Positions 41,581 to 49,963 of a stretch of 64,000 bases of DNA are shown here, piece by piece. The DNA lies in the NCBI GenBank assembly GCA_963974595.1, contig CAXBDA010000007.1, positions 3,463 through 67,462 of the forward strand, read 5' to 3'. The stretch comes from PZPK01 sp963974595 (GTDB lineage Bacteria > Pseudomonadota > Gammaproteobacteria > Pseudomonadales > Oleiphilaceae). A program made the position numbers and the translations under genes. Below the pieces are notes generated by a model. The model was not told where the DNA came from, made no database searches, and worked only from the letters and a program-made list of their open reading frames with translations. Positions within the stretch are counted from its first letter, which is position 1; the number at the start of each line of letters is the position of its first letter.

Positions 41581-43491
41581 TCATACCTGCTGCTTCAGTT
41601 TGTCTCTAATGCTGCTTTCAATTCCTCGGCTGCTCAGGCCGCACTGCTCTAATAACAAGGCGTGCTTTCCGTGAGGCAGAAAAGCGTCTGGCAGGCCAAG
41701 GTTCAATACAGGTATTTTGATGCCAGAACTGTTTAAATATTCCGCTACCCCGCTTCCTGCGCCACCTGAAATGACATTTTCTTCCAAGGTAACAAGTAAG
41801 TCGTGAGAATAGCTTAGCTCGTCGATAATGTCTGTGTCTAAAGGCTTTATAAATCGCATATCCACGAGTGTTGCATCGAGGTTTCTCGCTGCTGTTTTTG
41901 CAGGCTCAAGCAATGAGCCAAATGATAGAATAGCGACTTGCTTGCCTGATATTACGATGTTCGACTTGCCAATCTCAAGTAAACTCATGGCGTTATCGAT
42001 GGTCGCGCCGGGGCCTGTTCCCCTAGGATATCTGACGCAAGCTGGGCCAGCATGCTCGTAACCAGTATAAAGCATTTGTCTAAGTTCATTCTCGTCAGAC
42101 GGTGCCATCACAACTAAATTAGGGATGCACCTTAGGAAAGATAGATCAAAACTACCGGCGTGTGTTGCTCCGTCTTCACCGACTAACCCCGCTCTATCAA
42201 TAGCAAACAGGATATCTAGGTTTTGAATGGCGACATCGTGAATAAGTTGGTCATAAGCTCGTTGAAGAAATGTCGAATAGATAGCGACAACAGGTTTGAT
42301 GCCTTCACAGGCCATGCCGGCAGCGAGTGTGACAGCATGTTGTTCTGCAATCGCCACATCAAAATATCGCTCAGAAAAACGCTCCGAAAACTTTACCAAG
42401 TCAGAGCCTTCACACATAGCAGGTGTGATTCCGACAAGCTTTTTATCTTGCTCAGCCATATCACAAAGCCATTGACCAAAGATGTTGGCGTATTTTGGTC
42501 CACTTGGTTTTTTTTTGGCGGGAGCAGGAGTGATGGCAATATTAGCTTCAATTTTATTGATGGCGTGGTAGCCGATAGGGTCTAGTTCTGCTGGAGCAAA
42601 GCCTTTACCTTTTTTGGTGATTACATGCAGAAACTGAGGGCCTTTCAGTTCTTTCATGTTTTCCAGCGTACGTAGTAATGTCGGTAAGTCATGGCCGTCA
42701 ATGGGGCCGATATAGTTAAAACCTAGCTCTTCAAATAAAGTGCCAGGAGCCATTAAGCCTTTGACATGTTCTTCAGTCTTACGCGCAAACTCCATTAATC
42801 CAGGGGTATTGCTGAGTACTTTTTTGCTGCCATCACGCACATTGTTATATGTTTTGCCCGATAAAATTCGTGCAAGGTGATTTTTTAAACCACCGACATT
42901 GTTAGAGATAGACATATCATTATCATTTAAGATAACAAGCATGTCGGGAGCAATATCGCCGGCATGGCTCAAAGCTTCAAAGGCCATACCTGCTGTTAAG
43001 GCGCCGTCCCCAATAACGGCAATAGACTTTCTATCGCTACCTTGGAGCTTTGCTCCTAATGCCATTCCCAAAGCGGCACTGATAGAGGTGCTGGAGTGGC
43101 CGACTCCGAAAGTATCAAATTGGCTTTCATCACGAGAAGGAAAGGCTGCGGGGCCATCTTGCTGGCGGATCTTCAGTATGGCCTCTCTTCTTCCTGTTAA
43201 AATTTTATGGGGATAAGCTTGGTGACCGACATCCCAGACGATTCTGTCATCAGGCGTGTTAAATATGTAATGTAAGGCGACGGTTAACTCTATTACACCT
43301 AAACCCGCACCAAAATGCCCCCCGGATTGACCAACGCTATAAAGCAGATAAGCTCTCAATTCATAACTAAGCTGGCTGAGTTGTTCTTCTGAAAGCAAGC
43401 GTAGTTGAAAGGGATCGTTGACCTTGTCCAATAGTGGCGTGGAGGGTCGTTGGGTTGGGATTTCTTGAAATATAGGTTTCGTCGTATGCAT
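41581..43491 (-). CDS. dxs: 1-deoxy-D-xylulose-5-phosphate synthase
   Basis: Thiamine-diphosphate enzyme condensing pyruvate and glyceraldehyde-3-phosphate, the first step of the DXP isoprenoid pathway. The N-terminal HFGAGLGVIELTVALHY and VWDVGHQAYPHKILTGR, the GDGALTAGMAFEALSHAG cofactor motif and the transketolase motif DRAGLVGEDGATHAG are all present. The ATG at 43491 (636 residues) matches the family opening IPTQRPSTPLLD. A TTG at 43512 would add seven residues. It is the last gene of the xseB-ispA-dxs operon, and ispA uses products derived from its pathway. Confidence 0.97.
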   Translation of the reverse strand: MHTTKPIFQEIPTQRPSTPLLDKVNDPFQLRLLSEEQLSQLSYELRAYLLYSVGQSGGHFGAGLGVIELTVALHYIFNTPDDRIVWDVGHQAYPHKILTGRREAILKIRQQDGPAAFPSRDESQFDTFGVGHSSTSISAALGMALGAKLQGSDRKSIAVIGDGALTAGMAFEALSHAGDIAPDMLVILNDNDMSISNNVGGLKNHLARILSGKTYNNVRDGSKKVLSNTPGLMEFARKTEEHVKGLMAPGTLFEELGFNYIGPIDGHDLPTLLRTLENMKELKGPQFLHVITKKGKGFAPAELDPIGYHAINKIEANIAITPAPAKKKPSGPKYANIFGQWLCDMAEQDKKLVGITPAMCEGSDLVKFSERFSERYFDVAIAEQHAVTLAAGMACEGIKPVVAIYSTFLQRAYDQLIHDVAIQNLDILFAIDRAGLVGEDGATHAGSFDLSFLRCIPNLVVMAPSDENELRQMLYTGYEHAGPACVRYPRGTGPGATIDNAMSLLEIGKSNIVISGKQVAILSFGSLLEPAKTAARNLDATLVDMRFIKPLDTDIIDELSYSHDLLVTLEENVISGGAGSGVAEYLNSSGIKIPVLNLGLPDAFLPHGKHALLLEQCGLSSRGIESSIRDKLKQQV

Positions 43492-43559
43492 CAGAATTAA
43501 AGCAGGTGCCAAAAAAGAAAAGATTATAACAGAAACTATTTAAAAAAAGTCGCCTTGTT

Positions 43560-44456
43560 TTAGCGAGCGCGCTCGACGATAAAATAACTAATTTGAGCGA
43601 GCGGCTTGGTATTGAAACGAGTCAGTTGTTCTAAAGAATCCAGAGCATTATTATGTAAATCGTAAAGTTTTTTCTTAGCACCCTCAAGGCCAATAATGGA
43701 TGGGTACGTCGGCTTGTTTAATGCTTCGTCAGCCCCTTGTGTTTTACCTAGGGTTTTAGTGTCGCTAATGACATCAAGAATATCGTCTTGAACTTGGAAT
43801 GCTAGGCCGATTGATTGAGCATAACGTTTGAATAAGTGTAGCTCTGAAGTATCTATCGCTTGTTTGCAGGTTAATGCCCCTAAGGTGACGCTCGCTTCTA
43901 TGAGCATGCCTGTTTTATGGCGATGCATGGTTTCGAGTGCGGCTAGGTCAATGTTTTTCCCCATAGAATTAACGTCTAGGTCTTGTCCATAAACCATACC
44001 TCTTGCTCCGCTGGCTTTGGCAAGTGTTTGAATCATCATGACTTTTTGCTCTGAAGTATAAGTATCTTCGCTTGCAATAATTTCAAAAGCCATGGCTTGC
44101 AGGGCATCTCCTGCAAGAATTGCGGTCGCTTCGTTGAAGGCAATATGGCAAGTCGGGTGCCCTCTACGAAGCTCATCATCATCCATTGCTGGCAGATCAT
44201 CATGGATCAGGGAATAAGCATGAATAAGCTCAATAGCCGATGCACAGGCTAAGGCAGATTGAGGTTGATTACCAACGCAGTATGCCGTTGTGAGTGCCAA
44301 AATGGGTCTAATGCGCTTGCCGCCGAGCAATGTGCTGTATTTAATCGCGTCTGATAATACTCCATTCGAGCTAGAGAATTTTCTAATATATTGTTTAAGT
44401 GCCTGGTCAATTAATGCCAGATAGTCCGGGAAAAAGTCGGGAGAATGAGGTGTCAT
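43560..44456 (-). CDS. ispA: (2E,6E)-farnesyl diphosphate synthase IspA
   Basis: Trans-prenyltransferase making C15 farnesyl diphosphate, the precursor of undecaprenyl phosphate and quinone side chains. The first Asp-rich motif is DDLPAMDDDELRRGHP (residues ~87-102) and the second is DDILD. GGKRIRP near residue 46 and HAYSLIHDDLPAMD are also typical. It has 298 residues. It is flanked by xseB (24 bases) and dxs, the conserved xseB-ispA-dxs order. Confidence 0.96.
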   Translation of the reverse strand: MTPHSPDFFPDYLALIDQALKQYIRKFSSSNGVLSDAIKYSTLLGGKRIRPILALTTAYCVGNQPQSALACASAIELIHAYSLIHDDLPAMDDDELRRGHPTCHIAFNEATAILAGDALQAMAFEIIASEDTYTSEQKVMMIQTLAKASGARGMVYGQDLDVNSMGKNIDLAALETMHRHKTGMLIEASVTLGALTCKQAIDTSELHLFKRYAQSIGLAFQVQDDILDVISDTKTLGKTQGADEALNKPTYPSIIGLEGAKKKLYDLHNNALDSLEQLTRFNTKPLAQISYFIVERAR

Positions 44457-44480
44457 AAAATATATTCAAACAGTGAAAAA

Positions 44481-44723
44481 TTAGTTATTGGAGTCGTTAT
44501 CGAACTCGTTCAGTTCATAACTGTCTTCTTTTGGGGTGAGCTTAGCAACCCTTTGTTCTGCTTGTTTCAAGGTGTTTTGACACTGCCTGGTTAACTGAAC
44601 ACCGTGCTCAAATGCACCCAGTGACTGCTCTAGGCTAAGCTGTCCTTGCTCCATTTTGTTAACAATTTCTTCAAGTTGTTTGAGAGACTCTTCAAAGTCT
44701 ATGATCACATCTGTAGAGGGCAT
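44481..44723 (-). CDS. xseB: Exodeoxyribonuclease VII small subunit
   Basis: Small helical subunit of ExoVII, a single-strand-specific exonuclease. It has 80 residues. The family core DFEESLKQLEEIVNKMEQGQLSLEQSLGAFEHGVQL (seen in parts) with the GQLSLE turn and the following CQNTLKQAEQRV helix is clear. The ATG at 44723 is the first start of the operon. A promoter with a paired dyad lies 40-90 bases upstream. xseA is not in this window. Confidence 0.95.
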   Translation of the reverse strand: MPSTDVIIDFEESLKQLEEIVNKMEQGQLSLEQSLGAFEHGVQLTRQCQNTLKQAEQRVAKLTPKEDSYELNEFDNDSNN

Positions 44724-44760
44724 AAATTTCTCGCAAAAAAATAACTAAAAACAGGAACTT

Positions 44761-44789
44761 TCTATAAATCGGGCTACACTAATGTGTAA
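44761..44789 (-). promoter_or_regulatory. Probable promoter of xseB-ispA-dxs
   Basis: On the minus strand, TTACAC (44789-44784) and TATAGA (44766-44761) are separated by 17 bases and point towards xseB, whose start is 38 bases beyond the -10. Confidence 0.6.
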
Positions 44790-44816
44790 TAAAATAACAT
44801 TCAAACACTAAGGTGT
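44776..44816. promoter_or_regulatory. Paired dyads ACACTAATGTGT / ACACTAAGGTGT
   Basis: Two 12-base near-palindromes, at 44776-44787 and 44805-44816, differ at one base and are 29 bases apart, close to three helical turns. The first overlaps the -35 of the xseB promoter. This is the arrangement of a repressor site with an auxiliary operator. The cognate regulator is unknown to me. Confidence 0.45.
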
Positions 44817-44930
44817 GTATGCCTAATATTTGTTAGCCTTCCAAAATTGTATTAAATGCAGTCTTTTAAAATGCCTCAAAGTATAGCGCCAGACTAGGTT
44901 ATCTTGAAAGGTTTTGTAGAAGATTGTTCA

Positions 44931-44936
44931 TATAAT
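44931..44936 (+). promoter_or_regulatory. Possible -10 for pomA-pomB
   Basis: A perfect TATAAT lies 103 bases before pomA, but the nearest -35-like TTGAAA is 21 bases upstream, which is too far. No flagellar sigma-28 site (TAAA-N15-GCCGATAA) was recognised in the gap. Confidence 0.25.
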
Positions 44937-45038
44937 TTTAAACGGCGTGTTGTTTGAGTGTTTTAAAAATTAACACCTGATATGGCTTGTCTTGCTTTAG
45001 GTCGCGTTCAATATGATTTTGTTTCTTAGGAGTAATCA

Positions 45039-45797
45039 GTGGATTTAGCAACCCTCATTGGTTTGATTGGTGGTTTTGCTGTTATCGCTTTCGCTATGAT
45101 TTTGGGCGGCGGTATTGGAATGTTTGTCGATGTCCCATCGATTCTTATTGTTTTTGTAGGCTCTTTCATTGTTTTAATGATGAAATTTAATTTGGGGCAG
45201 TTTTTAGGTGCAGGTAAAACGGCTGCTAAAGCCTTCATGTTTAAGCTTGATTCACCAGAAGATCTTATCACGCTTGTTGTTGAACTTGCAGATGCTGCAC
45301 GTAAAGGTGGTTTACTCTCTTTGGAAGGTAAAGAAATTAGTAATGACTTCTTAGCGCGTGGGATTGGCTTATTAATTGATGGTCATGATGAGGATGTTGT
45401 CAAAAATGTATTGACCCGAGATAAAAATATGGCGGTCGAGCGACATAAAATTGGTTCAAGTGTCTGGAGCTCGCTTGGTGACTTGGGGCCTGCAATGGGA
45501 ATGATTGGTACCCTTATTGGCTTGGTTGCCATGCTTTCCAATATGGATGATCCAAAATCAATCGGCCCTGCGATGGCGGTTGCACTATTAACAACCTTAT
45601 ATGGGGCTATGTTGGCAAACATGGTTGCTATTCCGTTCTCGGATAAACTTAAACTGAGAATGGCAGAAGAAGAATTGATTAAGACGATGTCTATTGATGC
45701 CGTGTTGGCTATTCAGGCTGGGCAAAACCCTCGAGTGATAGAGAGTATGTTGCGTGCGTACTTGGCAGAAGGTAAGCGAGAGAAGCCAGAAGAGTAG
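45039..45797 (+). CDS. pomA: Flagellar stator protein PomA (sodium-type MotA)
   Basis: Inner-membrane stator subunit that couples ion flow to flagellar rotation. The 252-residue protein opens MDLATLIGLIGGFAVI and contains ILGGGIGMFVDVPSILIVFVGS (in parts), then the cytoplasmic loop LVELADAARKGGLLSLE and the helix pair LGDLGPAMGMIGTLIGLVAML and GPAMAVALLTTLYGAMLANM. It resembles Vibrio PomA more than E. coli MotA. It has four membrane spans. The start is GTG with TTAGGAG upstream. It is followed by pomB after 48 bases. Confidence 0.95.
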   Translation: MDLATLIGLIGGFAVIAFAMILGGGIGMFVDVPSILIVFVGSFIVLMMKFNLGQFLGAGKTAAKAFMFKLDSPEDLITLVVELADAARKGGLLSLEGKEISNDFLARGIGLLIDGHDEDVVKNVLTRDKNMAVERHKIGSSVWSSLGDLGPAMGMIGTLIGLVAMLSNMDDPKSIGPAMAVALLTTLYGAMLANMVAIPFSDKLKLRMAEEELIKTMSIDAVLAIQAGQNPRVIESMLRAYLAEGKREKPEE

Positions 45798-45845
45798 GCT
45801 GTTTTCGATTAATCAATTTGAATACTTGAAGGTTAAGTTTTAATT

Positions 45846-46841
45846 ATGAGTGATGAAGAACAAAAAGACTGCGATTGCGTCCCCGGCTTACCCGCATGGA
45901 TGGGGACATTTGCAGATCTAATGTCACTATTGATGTGCTTTTTTGTTCTATTGTTATCTTTTGCTGAAATGGATGTCTTGAAGTTTAAGCGCTTGGCAGG
46001 CTCCATGCGTGAAGCATTTGGTGTGCAAAATCAAGTCGATGTTACATCTGTCCCCAAAGGTACCAGTATTATTGCCCAAGAGTTCTCTCCAGGAAAACCC
46101 GACCCATCCCCGTTGCAAATGGTAATGCAGCATACGGTTGATGCCGATAAAGAAACCCTTGAGGTGCTCTGTGATGCCGCTATAGAAGAAGCTGTCGCAG
46201 AAGCATGTGATGAAGGTACAGAGCAGGCGCAGGATAAGAAAGAACAAATTTCAGAGTTTGTAGCTCAGCAACTGATGGAAATGGAAAAAGACGTAGAAAC
46301 AAAAGCTGAAGAAATAGCCGAAAAGCTCCAAACAGAAATAGCCAAGGATATGGTTGAGTTGGAAACGAAAGGTCGGCGAATCGTCATACGAATTCAGGAA
46401 AAAGGTGCTTTTTCCTCAGGCTCGGCAACGCTTCAAAATGAGTTTATACCGGTTCTTGATAAGCTGATTACTATTTTAAGTGCTATCGAAGGGCAAATTT
46501 CTGTAGAAGGTCATTCAGATGATGTGCCCATTCAAACAGTTATGTTCCCCTCTAATTGGGATTTATCGGTTGCGCGCGCGCTAGAGGTTGCACATGGATT
46601 GTTTGACGATGGCTTTATTAAACAAGGGCGGTTTGTCATCACGGGTTTTGCTGATACACGACCTTTAGTGCCTAATGATACGCCAGAAAATCGTCGAAAG
46701 AATCGACGTGTTGAAATTATTCTTCAAGAGAAAACCGATCAGCAGGTTAAAGAAAAACTTAGAGAAGAAAGTAAAAAAATAGATGAAAATACCCAAACAA
46801 TAGATAACTTATTTGATCTCGATCCTGATGAAATATTTTGA
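45846..46841 (+). CDS. pomB: Flagellar stator protein PomB (sodium-type MotB)
   Basis: Second stator subunit, anchored to peptidoglycan. The single membrane helix carries the ion-binding Asp24 in GTFADLMSLLMCFFVLLLSF, and the segment after it (MDVLKFKRLAGSM, PKGTSIIAQEFSPG) matches Vibrio PomB. A long acidic helical region (residues ~95-165) follows, then an OmpA-type peptidoglycan-binding domain (VEGHSDDVPIQ, NRRKNRRVEIIL). It has 331 residues. Sodium coupling is inferred from PomB similarity. The stop is 14 bases ahead of the PilZ gene. Confidence 0.95.
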   Translation: MSDEEQKDCDCVPGLPAWMGTFADLMSLLMCFFVLLLSFAEMDVLKFKRLAGSMREAFGVQNQVDVTSVPKGTSIIAQEFSPGKPDPSPLQMVMQHTVDADKETLEVLCDAAIEEAVAEACDEGTEQAQDKKEQISEFVAQQLMEMEKDVETKAEEIAEKLQTEIAKDMVELETKGRRIVIRIQEKGAFSSGSATLQNEFIPVLDKLITILSAIEGQISVEGHSDDVPIQTVMFPSNWDLSVARALEVAHGLFDDGFIKQGRFVITGFADTRPLVPNDTPENRRKNRRVEIILQEKTDQQVKEKLREESKKIDENTQTIDNLFDLDPDEIF

Positions 46842-46855
46842 GGAAGTGTAAGCTT

Positions 46856-47443
46856 ATGGCAGAGACTATGATGAAATCGACACAAGAACGCCGTAGATAT
46901 TTTCGAGTCACGGACTTGGTTGGTTTACGTTATCAATTTTTATCGCAGGATGAGCAATCCTTAGCGATTCAAGCAAAGCCTAGCTCTCGCAATGATTTAT
47001 TGAAGCTGATCGATAACGAAGTGTTGGCTAACTTAGCCTTGATTCAGAGCCATCAGCCTGAGGTTCATCGCCTCTTGGATCTTTTAAATCAAAAAATTAA
47101 TCTCGCATTAGGTAACGAAAATACTGAAGAAGATGAGCTGGATGGAAACAGTAATATTTGTAGTGTGAATTTAAGTGCCTGCGGTTTAGCCTTTCCTGCC
47201 AAACAGGCCGCCACCTTGAATCAGTATATTTCTTTAGAGTTGACGCTTTACCCTAATAATATTCGGCTAACACTATTGGCTGCAGCTATCTCGTGTGATC
47301 GTTACGAAGATGAAAGTGAGAAAAATAAATATATTATTCGCGCTGATTTTGTCGATATTAGTGATGCCAACCAAGAAGTGTTAGTTCAGCATGTTATCAA
47401 GAGGCAGGCTCTGCAGCTTAAGCAGCAAAGAGGTGAGGACTAA
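46856..47443 (+). CDS. PilZ-domain protein encoded with the stator genes
   Basis: Protein of 195 residues with the cyclic-di-GMP-binding signature split as in PilZ proteins: RRYFR near residue 13 (RxxxR) and NLSACGLAF near residue 103 ((D/N)xSxxG). A helical, probably PilZ-specific insert lies between them, and the beta-rich domain continues to the C-terminus. The ATG has GAGGAAG upstream. A TTG at 46838 overlapping pomB is less likely. Its place directly after pomB suggests a function in motility, for example cyclic-di-GMP-dependent control of the stator. That function is inference. Confidence 0.85.
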   Translation: MAETMMKSTQERRRYFRVTDLVGLRYQFLSQDEQSLAIQAKPSSRNDLLKLIDNEVLANLALIQSHQPEVHRLLDLLNQKINLALGNENTEEDELDGNSNICSVNLSACGLAFPAKQAATLNQYISLELTLYPNNIRLTLLAAAISCDRYEDESEKNKYIIRADFVDISDANQEVLVQHVIKRQALQLKQQRGED

Positions 47444-47457
47444 TCTTGCAAACGGTT

Positions 47458-48246
47458 TTAATAAAGTTGTTTGCTTAATTCTCTGGTTTGCCGCCCCTTG
47501 GGAGAAAAATGCCGCTCTTTAAAGTAGGCGGCTTGCTTTTCATTATCGCCCTCTATAATAACGATGCTTGAGGTGCGTGTGCCATAATTTGGACTAATGA
47601 TAAACGCAGCTGAGAGCATTCTTTCCATATCTATTCCTACGCCAGTATTGGGTAAATCTGTATCTTTAGCTAATGTCTTGTCTTTTAACGAAGCTAAAAG
47701 TGCGTTTGCCACGTCTTCATTTGTTTTATGCTTGTCTAATTTTGTTAAAGCATTTTTAGCCTGTTTCACCTTTGGCCAAGGGCTGTCTAATTTTGCATTG
47801 CTCAATCCGTATAAGCCCGAAGTTAGTGTGAAGATTTCAGGCATTTGGTCTTTTTGGTAGTGACAATAGACCAGGGCTTGGCCGTCAAAAAATAAACCAT
47901 TGAACCCCGCATATTGTTCGAAATTTATCTGTTTTGCATAATCGATAGCGGATTGGCCGGATGTTAGAAAGTTTTGAGTGATTTCTCCGCGCGAATATTG
48001 ATATAGCGTGGTATCAGCACTTCGGAAATTTGTGAGGGCGGCCAATTTAAATGTTTTACTTTCTTCTGTTTTAGCTAGACCTAGCCAAGTACCCTTTTGC
48101 TCTAAGTCTCGACCGGCAAAAATAGCAGGTTGATCTTCCCAGAAATGCGCATCAAGGCTGGGGCGCTGGTGAAACTCATCTCGGTTAGCGGCTAGTGTCA
48201 AGGGTTGTTGGCTATCCGGCTGCCAATTGAAAATGATGAGACACAT
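47458..48246 (-). CDS. NRDE-family protein (TANGO2-like)
   Basis: Protein of 262 residues with the defining N-terminal MCLIIFNW and the NRDE motif (LAANRDEFHQRPS). Next come FAGRDLEQKGTWLGLA and LTNFR, and GLYGLSNAKLDSPWPKV further on, all family blocks. The catalytic-type Cys2 of this Ntn-hydrolase-like family is present. The biological role of bacterial NRDE proteins is not settled, though the eukaryotic relative TANGO2 is linked to heme and lipid handling. It is convergent with the PilZ gene and divergent from the TauE/SafE gene. Confidence 0.88.
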   Translation of the reverse strand: MCLIIFNWQPDSQQPLTLAANRDEFHQRPSLDAHFWEDQPAIFAGRDLEQKGTWLGLAKTEESKTFKLAALTNFRSADTTLYQYSRGEITQNFLTSGQSAIDYAKQINFEQYAGFNGLFFDGQALVYCHYQKDQMPEIFTLTSGLYGLSNAKLDSPWPKVKQAKNALTKLDKHKTNEDVANALLASLKDKTLAKDTDLPNTGVGIDMERMLSAAFIISPNYGTRTSSIVIIEGDNEKQAAYFKERHFSPKGRQTRELSKQLY

Positions 48247-48321
48247 CTAACAAACCTCTTAAGCATTAGAGTAAAATTTGCGTTATCATAACACGCTTTA
48301 TTTTAGGCTTCTGGCATCGTT

Positions 48322-49104
48322 ATGATTATTGCAAGCTACCTTATTGCTGGAATCTTTGCGGGTATTACCGCTGGCCTATTTGGTGTGGGTGGGGGCTTGG
48401 TTATTGTTCCTATTCTGGTCTTTATTTTTCATTGGCAAGGCGTTTCACCAGAGGTATTAACCCATTTAGCGATAGGCACATCCTTAGCCACGATTGTATT
48501 TACCTCTGCTAGCTCTGTTATTAAACACAACCAAAAGGGCGGTGTGCTCTGGTCTGTTTTTCAACCCATGAGTCTTGGTATTATGCTGGGGGCTTTTTTA
48601 GGCGTATCGACCATGGTTCAGTTGGACGGTGAATTGCTTAAAAAGTTATTCGGTATTTTTGCGATAGCCGTATCGATCAAAATGATGTTTAAAATCAATG
48701 TTGACGCTAGAAAGCCGCTGCCATCGAAGCCCGTATTTGTGTGTGCCGGTTTTGTTATCGCATGGGTGTCATCTATTTTTGGTATTGGTGGGGGGACCTT
48801 AACGGTGCCTTTTTTAAGTCGCTTCCGAATAGAGATGAAACACGTTGTCGGTACTTCAGCTGCATGTGGTTTGCCCATCGCTATATTTGCAACCATGAGC
48901 AATATGTTTATTGGGGCGGGTGTTGCCGATCGGCCAGACTGGAGTTTAGGCTTCGTTTACTTGCCGGCGCTTTTGGGTATTGCGATCACCTCTATTTACT
49001 TTGCAAGAGTGGGGGCCAATTTGGCGCATTATTTACCTGGACCTTTATTAAGTAAGTTGTTTTCGGCTTTCTTAATGGTAGTGGGTGTTAAATTTCTGAT
49101 TTAA
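48322..49104 (+). CDS. TauE/SafE-family membrane permease
   Basis: Integral-membrane protein of 260 residues with about eight helices in two similar halves. The repeat GLFGVGGGLVIVPIL in the first half recurs as SIFGIGGGTLTVPFLSRF in the second, the signature of TauE/SafE permeases, which export sulfite, sulfoacetate and related organic anions. The substrate cannot be told here. lgt follows 25 bases later, the same order as in several gammaproteobacteria, so co-transcription is likely. Confidence 0.9.
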   Translation: MIIASYLIAGIFAGITAGLFGVGGGLVIVPILVFIFHWQGVSPEVLTHLAIGTSLATIVFTSASSVIKHNQKGGVLWSVFQPMSLGIMLGAFLGVSTMVQLDGELLKKLFGIFAIAVSIKMMFKINVDARKPLPSKPVFVCAGFVIAWVSSIFGIGGGTLTVPFLSRFRIEMKHVVGTSAACGLPIAIFATMSNMFIGAGVADRPDWSLGFVYLPALLGIAITSIYFARVGANLAHYLPGPLLSKLFSAFLMVVGVKFLI

Positions 49105-49129
49105 ATTTAAACTTTTTAGGAGTAACTTC

Positions 49130-49939
49130 ATGTCATTGGCTTATCCCAATATTGATCCCATAGCCTTGGATTTAGGGCCGCTGCAAATACACTGGTATGG
49201 TCTGATGTACTTGTTTGGTTTTCTTGCTGCCTATTTGTTAGGTCAAAAACGAGCCCAACGTGCAGACTCGCCTATTACCAAAGAGCAAGTCGGTGACATG
49301 ATATATTATGGCGCTTTGGGGGTTATTATTGGTGGCCGTTTAGGCTATGTGTTTTTTTATAATTTTGATAAATTCTTAGCTGACCCTGTTTGGTTATTTA
49401 AAGTCTGGGAAGGTGGAATGGCCTTTCATGGTGGTCTAATGGGCGTTATGCTGGCTATTTATCTTTATGCCAAAAAAGTGGGTTGTACTTTCTTTCAGCT
49501 ATTAGACTTTCTGGCGCCATTGGTGCCGATTGGCCTGGGTTTAGGTCGAATTGGTAACTTTATCGGTGCTGAGTTATGGGGCAGGGCAACAACAGCGCCT
49601 TGGGGAATGATCTTTCCAAACGACCCAGCACAGCTGGTGCGTCACCCTTCTCAGCTTTATCAGTTTGCTTTAGAAGGGGTTATTTTCTTTTGCATCTTAT
49701 GGTTTTATTCAAGAAAGCCTCGGCCGGCAGCCGCAGTATCCGGTATGTTTATGATCTGCTACGGCATTTTCCGGTTTATTGTAGAATTTGTTCGTGAGCC
49801 CGATGCGCATATCGGGTTTATTGCCTGGGGATGGTTAACCAAAGGTCAGCTCTTATCTGTCCCCATGGTATTTGTAGGAATTGCATTTATTGTTTTTGCA
49901 TATAAGTATAATGCTCAAAAAAATGGCAAGCTGAGCTAA
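49130..49939 (+). CDS. lgt: Prolipoprotein diacylglyceryl transferase Lgt
   Basis: Inner-membrane enzyme transferring diacylglycerol from phosphatidylglycerol to the lipobox cysteine, the first lipoprotein maturation step. It has 269 residues and about seven helices. The diagnostic GGLMGV region (WEGGMAFHGGLMG), the signature GRIGNFIGAELWGR and the HPSQLYQFALEG motif are present. TAGGAG lies upstream of the ATG. The lipoproteins here (LpoA and the protein at 59968) would be substrates. Confidence 0.97.
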   Translation: MSLAYPNIDPIALDLGPLQIHWYGLMYLFGFLAAYLLGQKRAQRADSPITKEQVGDMIYYGALGVIIGGRLGYVFFYNFDKFLADPVWLFKVWEGGMAFHGGLMGVMLAIYLYAKKVGCTFFQLLDFLAPLVPIGLGLGRIGNFIGAELWGRATTAPWGMIFPNDPAQLVRHPSQLYQFALEGVIFFCILWFYSRKPRPAAAVSGMFMICYGIFRFIVEFVREPDAHIGFIAWGWLTKGQLLSVPMVFVGIAFIVFAYKYNAQKNGKLS

Positions 49940-49963
49940 ATTGAACTCGATAAAGGTCGAAGA

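Noticed and set aside
44724..45038. A flagellar sigma-28 promoter for pomA-pomB
   Set aside because: No match to TAAA-N15-GCCGATAA was seen. Only an isolated TATAAT without a spaced -35 is present.
48282..48292. GTTATCATAAC palindrome between the NRDE and TauE/SafE genes
   Set aside because: Eleven bases with AT-rich arms are expected by chance in such a gap, and no promoter element was found that it would cover.
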